Assembly: GCA_027924585.1 (NCBI GenBank)
Contig: BSBM01000608.1
Location: forward strand, 5,148,501 to 5,212,500
Source of the DNA: Larix kaempferi
Taxonomy: Eukaryota; Streptophyta; Pinopsida; Pinales; Pinaceae
DNA: 64,000 nucleotides
Reading direction: 5' to 3'
In this document: positions 58,554-64,000 of the stretch, piece after piece
Layout of the letters: each line of letters starts with the position of its first letter
How positions within the stretch are numbered: position 1 is the first letter of the stretch
The notes under the pieces: generated by a model
The model's input: only the letters and a program-made list of their open reading frames with translations
What the model was told of the DNA's origin: nothing
Databases searched by the model: none
Translations under genes and position numbers: made by a program

Positions 58554-60349
58554 TGTTACATCCCGATAATTTCATAATTTATTTTTTTTAATCAGCATTA
58601 ATGGTTAATAATTGTAAACGCGGAAATAATAAATGCTTATAAAGATAACATTAATTAACAAAGTCATTTATGCAGAAAATAATTAATTATTGAGACTCTT
58701 AGCTAAAGACAATTTAATGGTTGCAGCACGTCATACTTCTGTTAAGATGTTGACGACACAATTAAGCACATGCATAATAAAATGAAAACATGTCAAGTCT
58801 TTCTCTTACACCAAACGAGTACTAAGTCAACCATGGACTATGTCGCAAGGTGTAATAATAACCTTAGGTTATGTTATAATGGCTAATCTATTTTACATCA
58901 ACCATGAATTGCATACCAACATGTTCTTTTCACACGAATCCTTACGTATATCATTTCCAATGCAAACTGATCTAAGGTCATGTTACAATCATAATCCACA
59001 TAAGACTTTACACATTCATTATAATGCACAAGAAGCTCATTCATTCTTTTATGCATTCACAATCACATGCTAGCCCATTAAATAAAACGTCTAATGTATG
59101 TTCTCACATTAATGACATAAAATGCTAAGACTCTAAGCATGTGTATGACACTATCTTCCCTAGGTTTAGCATCATATAATCATCTTTACACAAATGCATG
59201 TAGAGCTACATAAACGATAGTATTCTTAACTTGCACCAATCGACTACAATTAAAGACACCATCTAATGTGGACAACATAAATATATCAATGAGTACAACG
59301 ACATTACCAACATACTTTTCTTAACACCTTAGTAGAACCGAGGGATGCTTATTCTTTCCGTCGTCTTATTCCTGTACTCATCATACTTAGAACATTTCAT
59401 TAGTTCTATAAAACATAATACCCAAACTCTAGATATCTGTTAAAAAAAAATCAAGATATATCAAATTAAATTACAAAACATAATCATTTTAGTAAGGGGA
59501 AAATAATGTGGGCAATGCAACGCTCCACCCAACCATAGGCTCTTCGACGACATATACTCAGTCCGTCCGAAAGCCACCCCCGAGCTGGGCATGGTGATCC
59601 ACAACGGGATAGGGAGTCATAAGTCTCGTCGCCCTAGACCAATCTCACATGGGCCCAAGTCGGTACTCCTGACTTGGCCTTCAAAGCCTCGTGACATAAT
59701 ACTTGTATAAGAAACATGAGAAATGCGTACGACATGCAACCATGCATTCGACATGCAACCACATAATACATAACGTAATATGTAATTAACATGAACATGT
59801 AAATAAGCCCCGTCCAATGCATTCGACATGCAAAGCTATGTATTCGCCATGCAGCTAATGGACGTCCAAAACTACAAGCATCATACATTGTGTAACTCAA
59901 CCAATGCCTACAACATCAACCTTAAATTTTGAGTGCATCACAACATCCATAAAGACTTTACGAACACTTACAACTTTCGTTAATGCATACAACAATTCCA
60001 TTAAAAGTCGTAAACACGACTAGAATTCACTTAAATTTATGAATGCATACCACATTCATTTGAAATGCCTACATGCAACCAATAGTCATTTAAATATATA
60101 AAATAACCATTGTTATAATATAGACATACATATAAAACATCACCATCTTTGTAATATCTATATGTATAAGATGATTTTTGTATAACCACATGTACATACC
60201 ACCATTTTCTTTTATCAAGAGCACATAAACATAACAATTCCCCTTTTTGTTTTGCACTATATATACATATACAACGCCTAACATCTTTCACCATATAGGC
60301 ATATAAATAAAAATGAACCATTGTATAAGAGAAAAATGTCTTCATTACA
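58554..60349 (-). repeat. LTR of a minus-strand element (right border tentative)
   Basis: The left edge reads TGTTACATCCCG, the reverse of the CGGGATGTAACA end used by neighbouring LTRs. At 59515-59610 the minus strand carries GCCTATGGTTGGGTGGAGCG and CCCAGCTCGGGGGTGG, matching the order in the other LTRs. A candidate start TGTAATGAAG with GAAAAAGGGGTATAGCA before it would put the right border at about 60349, but this rests on the motif only. Confidence 0.5.
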
Positions 60350-61219
60350 TGCTATACCCCTTTTTCATAAAGTGTGGGTAACCTACCCATTTTATGTAAC
60401 ATATAAATGCATAATCTATTTTATACAGTTTTATATAAAGTGTAGCCACCCTATAAAGTATAACCATTTTATATAACAGGGATATATATAAATTATACCA
60501 CTTTATATCATGTGGAAAACATAACCCCCTTCTGTTTTAGCCTTTATATAAAGCAAAAATATTTCATAGAACATACATGAGAAAGGGACCTTTGTGTAAA
60601 AATGGGTGTATAATATCCATATACACTACCATCTCTTGCACTACTCTCCACTTAATTACCACTTCCACGAAAACATACGAGTTATACTTGTTACCACTTC
60701 CACGAAAGCATACGAGTTATATCCAAGTATAGCATATATAAAGGGATGTAGCATGACCTGTGCATAAGGCATGCACGCAGCGATTGAAGCAATGCTAGTG
60801 CGCATAAACATATAATAAACATTTGGTCATGCCATCTGCATACCCTCCGACATCATACCCCCGGGGTCATGCCATCTGCATACCCTCCCACATCATAAAA
60901 AATTAACTATAGCTTCAAAATATCAACGGCAAAACCAATTACTATTGCAATGCAACACTTATCAAGCTAAAATCGATTTCATGCTCCTTGGGATTTGGGG
61001 AGGACTATGTTGTGTCAAAGAGTATCGGCGGTCACATCAATATAAAGACCTCGGCAGCAACAACCATCAACGCAGGGCACTTAAAGTTACGGTGGCAGAG
61101 CACCTCGGTGCTACGGTGAGACCAAGCTCTGCGTACACCCAGAGCTCATGGCAGCCAGTCCCAGGTTAATGCGCGCAGCAACGTTTAATATATTTACAAT
61201 ATAAAAACTTCACAAATAA

Positions 61220-61370
61220 AGCCTCTGTCTCCAGGCAGTCACGAAGCACACAAATATAAAAAAGCCAAAATGCAAACTTCATACTGGTTGCCTCTGCCTC
61301 CAGGCATCACGCAACACACTGGAATACATTCTTCACCAAGGGTTCCTCTGCCTCCAGGCATCACGCAGCC
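61220..61370. repeat. Three spaced copies of CCTCTGCCTCCAGGCATCAC
   Basis: Copies at about 61223, 61290 and 61342, 52-67 bp apart, the first diverged (CTCTGTCTCCAGGCAGTCAC). Confidence 0.75.
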
Positions 61371-61486
61371 CCCAGGAAGAGCCAAAATTACATGCAGCAA
61401 AAATAAGGTTAAACCAAGAGCAAAAACCTGGAAGCTTCCTCTCGTTTTTTTTTCTTTTTCTTTCAAACGCCCAGGGGCATAAATCT

Positions 61487-61590
61487 CCCTCGACGCAGCC
61501 GCAGGGTATCTATACCCTCGACGCAGGATCTCCAATTTCCCTCGACGCAGCCGCAGGGTATCTATACCCTCGACGCAGGATCTCCAATCT
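61487..61590. repeat. 52-bp tandem duplication
   Basis: Two nearly identical 52-bp units start CCCTCGACGCAGCCGCAGGG at 61487 and 61539. Each includes the hairpin AGGGTAT-CT-ATACCCT. Confidence 0.9.
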
Positions 61591-62023
61591 TCAAATTTCA
61601 CACAGCTTTATTATCCTTCAACATATAATTACAGACTCCAGACTTGTGGATCGACTTCGGACAGTGAAGTTCGTCACCACACACAGAGACAGAATGCCTA
61701 GGTACAATGTCACTGGCCCTTTTATCTTTCAGAACTTCCCGAAGGCATGAACTTACTTGAAGGCTACTGGGATTCCAGTGATATACCCACTAACACTCTT
61801 TATAGACTCGACCAAAATTTACAGGGTCGAACTTCGGCTTTCTGATGCTGTGTTATACCATTACGGCAACCAGCAGAGCATATTACCTCGGTTCTCACAC
61901 ACCTACTGACTTGCTGAGCTTCCAACTACCGGAGCAGCTCGGCACTAGACTCGACTCACTTGCAGAGCTCTTAACCAGCTCAATGCATACAACTCGAATC
62001 CCAAATGACTTCCCGGACCTCCA

Positions 62024-62031
62024 ATATATAG
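62024..62031 (-). promoter_or_regulatory. Possible TATA box downstream of the caulimovirid pol
   Basis: The minus strand has GCTATATATTGG about 360 bases after the pol stop, where caulimovirids carry their genomic promoter. AATAAA on the same strand at 61607-61612 could be a poly-A signal. Both are short AT motifs and may be chance. Confidence 0.25.
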
Positions 62032-62393
62032 CTTGAGAGTCGGTCATCCGGTTACCAAGAACTTACATTTGCCAGTCAAAAGTTAACGAATCTGGGGTCA
62101 TGGTGGGACTACACCATGATTATCTCGTCCCTTGGAGGCAAAGCCATATGGGGACCCAGATCTGACACGGGATACTAGCCGACAAGATCGGGCCTACACG
62201 CCGAAAGCAAAGATGCTAAATACGATGGCCGACGGACATGGCCCATTACAATATTACGGAAAAGATTTCCGATAGAATACAACTGTGGAGCATTTAAACA
62301 CCGGCCCACCACGACTTTCAAAGCAAAAGCAATATGTATAATTATTACAATCATCGGACCAAACAGGCTTCATTCCGGAAACAAGATTCCGGC

Positions 62394-64000
62394 TTAATCT
62401 TCATCGGACCGGCATACACAAAACAATTCAGGGTCTCCAAGTGGTCCGCAAGGTTGTCCGCCACATGGACAATCAAAGTCTTGGTCATATTCTTCTATCT
62501 CTTGTTGCCAAATTAGATCATCTATATTTTGGGAGTCTTCATGGTACTCATAGTCTTCATCCTTGTACTCAGGTTCAGGATACAGCAGCTCACAGAAGCA
62601 CTGCTCAATGTCGGAACCGTGAAGTGCTTCATTTCTATCTCCGATGAACTCACTAGCAAACATGCTTTCAACTCGGTAGTTCAATGGAAGAGTTCTACGG
62701 TGTATTTTGGTATCCAACCGGTTACCTTGAGCATTCCTTTTGATATATTTCTATGTAACAGTGACAACATGTTCAAGCGGAGTATATCTGCCACCGTCAT
62801 GTCTTAACAGAAATTTAAACCATAAATTATGCTGATCTGCAGCTTGCATGTCAGCTTCCATGTGTAGGATGAAGTTAGCGCGCCGGTTTGTCCAGTCAAC
62901 TCTGGGACAAAACTTATCTAGAAAGACTTGAGTCCAACCTGACCATTTCTTATTGCGCATATTGTCGGGATCGGCACATATAACAATTGACTTTTGTTCC
63001 CTGCAAAACTGAAGAATTAAATTGTAAGAATTCCATGTGAGGTTACCCTCACCAATATCTACATACCAAACAGGGCCGTCTTTTTCATCCTTGCAATCAA
63101 CCCATAGCTCACGACATTTCCTGAGCTTTTCCTAAGCATTTGAAAACCCTTCAAAAGCGGTTTTCTCCCACCTTTCAAGGATGTGCAGTTTAAGTGGGTG
63201 TAACTTAATTTCTTTAATAACTGTCAAACTGAGATATTTCTCAGCCTGATGACGATCTGCATAATCCAGCAGTTCTCTCATTTCAGCAGGAGACAAACTT
63301 GAATCCCACGGCTTCATGAATAAAGCATTCCGTGGCAAAGACTTTTCATAGTCTGGTTCAGTACCTTCACTCGGAGCAGGGCCTTTACCTTTGTCATCTT
63401 TGGAACGAGAACTAGAACCAGCAGTAAACATATTTAAACTGATTGCTTTACTTTCTTCTTGCTGCACAATTTCACGTGTAAGCATATCAGCCAAGCAATT
63501 TAATTAACCAGGTTTATATACTATATCATAATCAAAGTTAGAAAGCCATATAAACCATTTAAGAATCCTGCTACTGTTCTCTGCCATTAAATTTTCATTT
63601 TTGAAGATTCCAGGCATGATCTTCAAATCAGTTCTAACCACAAATTTGACAGGTTTGAGAAACAGGATAAAATGTTGTACTGTCTTTTTGACAGCCAATA
63701 TTTCTTTGTGGCTACTGGGATAATTTAACTCTGCACCTTTGAATGAACCAGAAGCATAACCACAAATATTTTCCTTTCCTTCAATCTCTTCTAATAAAAC
63801 ACCACCCCAAGTAGTTGTAGAGGCATCTGTCTCAATGATAAGTTTACCAGTTCCTTTTGGGAGATGAAGGGCAGGCAAATCTTTAACTCTGGCTTTTATT
63901 TGCTGAACAACTAAAGTCATTTCTTCAGACCATGCAGCTGGCTTCTTTTTCAGTCGTTGCTGCAAACAATGGATATCAGAGGCTTGACCTCTGTAAAATG
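62394..64000 (-). pseudogene. Endogenous caulimovirid pol, C-terminal part
   Basis: One minus-strand frame runs from the window edge to the stop at 62394, broken by TAA at 63504-63506, TAG at 63129-63131 and TAG at 62751-62753. Near 63850-63950 is the RT thumb (QQRLKKKPAAW) and RNase H start (LIIETDASTTTWGGVL). KGAELNYPSSHKEILAVKK carries the catalytic Glu, and KFVVRTDLKI the next Asp. ILKWFIWLSNFDYDIVYKPG and ADMLTRE close the RNase H as in plant pararetroviruses. About 360 codons follow with no family I can name: a basic Ser-rich linker (GSSSRSKDDKGKGP), WYVDIGEGNL, ADPDNMRNKKWSGW, and an acidic, Cys-rich end. It is an old integrated copy and cannot make an intact enzyme. The genus is not assigned. 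Confidence 0.75.

Larger units (their letters stand above)
60350..62393. other. Region with no recognised gene
   Basis: AT-rich to about 60.9 kb, then balanced. A TACCACTTCCACGAAA(A/G)CAT segment is duplicated at about 60657 and 60692. GGTCATGCCATCTGCATACC is repeated at about 60825 and 60865. The part nearest 62393 is downstream of the caulimovirid pol on the minus strand and may be its intergenic region. Confidence 0.45.

Noticed and set aside
62024-62031. Naming this a definite caulimovirid promoter
   Set aside because: A single TATATA run in AT-rich DNA, with no primer site found downstream; kept only as a low-confidence site.

Overview
The window is nuclear DNA of a seed plant with a large, repeat-filled genome. 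Supporting evidence is the layered Ty3/gypsy chromovirus-type retrotransposons, a plant L1-type LINE with DUF4283-like and zf-RVT-like segments, primer sites matching plant initiator tRNA-Met, a CACTA-type terminus, an endogenous caulimovirid pol fragment and small pieces of plant genes (a TRICHOME BIREFRINGENCE-LIKE C-terminus and a CDKC-type kinase exon). The density of old, decayed, nested elements suits a gymnosperm or another giant genome, but the species cannot be named. No intact host gene, tRNA, rRNA or CRISPR array was recognised.

Layout. 1-8.5 kb: AT-rich host DNA with three gene fragments, two GGTCGC-rich islands and several short tandem arrays. 8.6-34.4 kb: one decayed LINE on the plus strand, opened twice. 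A 445-bp solo LTR (14167-14611, duplication TGCTC) sits between its zf-RVT and RNase H parts. A minus-strand LTR retrotransposon ('outer', 15115-34265) sits at the end of its RNase H. The outer element is opened by a minus-strand chromovirus ('inner', 20024-30454, perfect duplication CCTTG), inserted between codons of its zinc knuckle. 34.4-35.4 kb: AT-rich DNA. 35411-44540: the best preserved element, a plus-strand chromovirus with 1,622-bp LTRs, duplication GAAGT, and a gag-pol frame broken by two stops, one on the integrase catalytic glutamate. 44.5-49.0 kb: host DNA, then a truncated minus-strand chromovirus. 49.0-53.06 kb: the 5' LTR, primer site and an odd, long decayed ORF of a plus-strand element with no recognisable reverse transcriptase. 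53056-55629: a 2.57-kb LTR with a primer site. 58117-58553: a CACTA terminus cut by another LTR. 62.4-64.0 kb: minus-strand caulimovirid pol, running off the window.

The elements were related parasites rather than parts of a pathway. Several LTRs share the same ordered modules (start TGTAAT, a 17-bp CAAGGCC motif, a hairpin beginning TTGATAAACCCAA, end GGGACGTNACA). Different lineages have amplified different pieces into tandem arrays. The outer element has only zinc-knuckle and protease remnants and must have depended on enzymes supplied by others. The points most worth following are the outer LTR's E2F-like palindromes, the reverse-transcriptase-free ORF at 50.7-53.06 kb, the shared palindrome arrays, and the inverted gag piece inside an LTR. 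All coordinates and homologies were read by eye without database searches.
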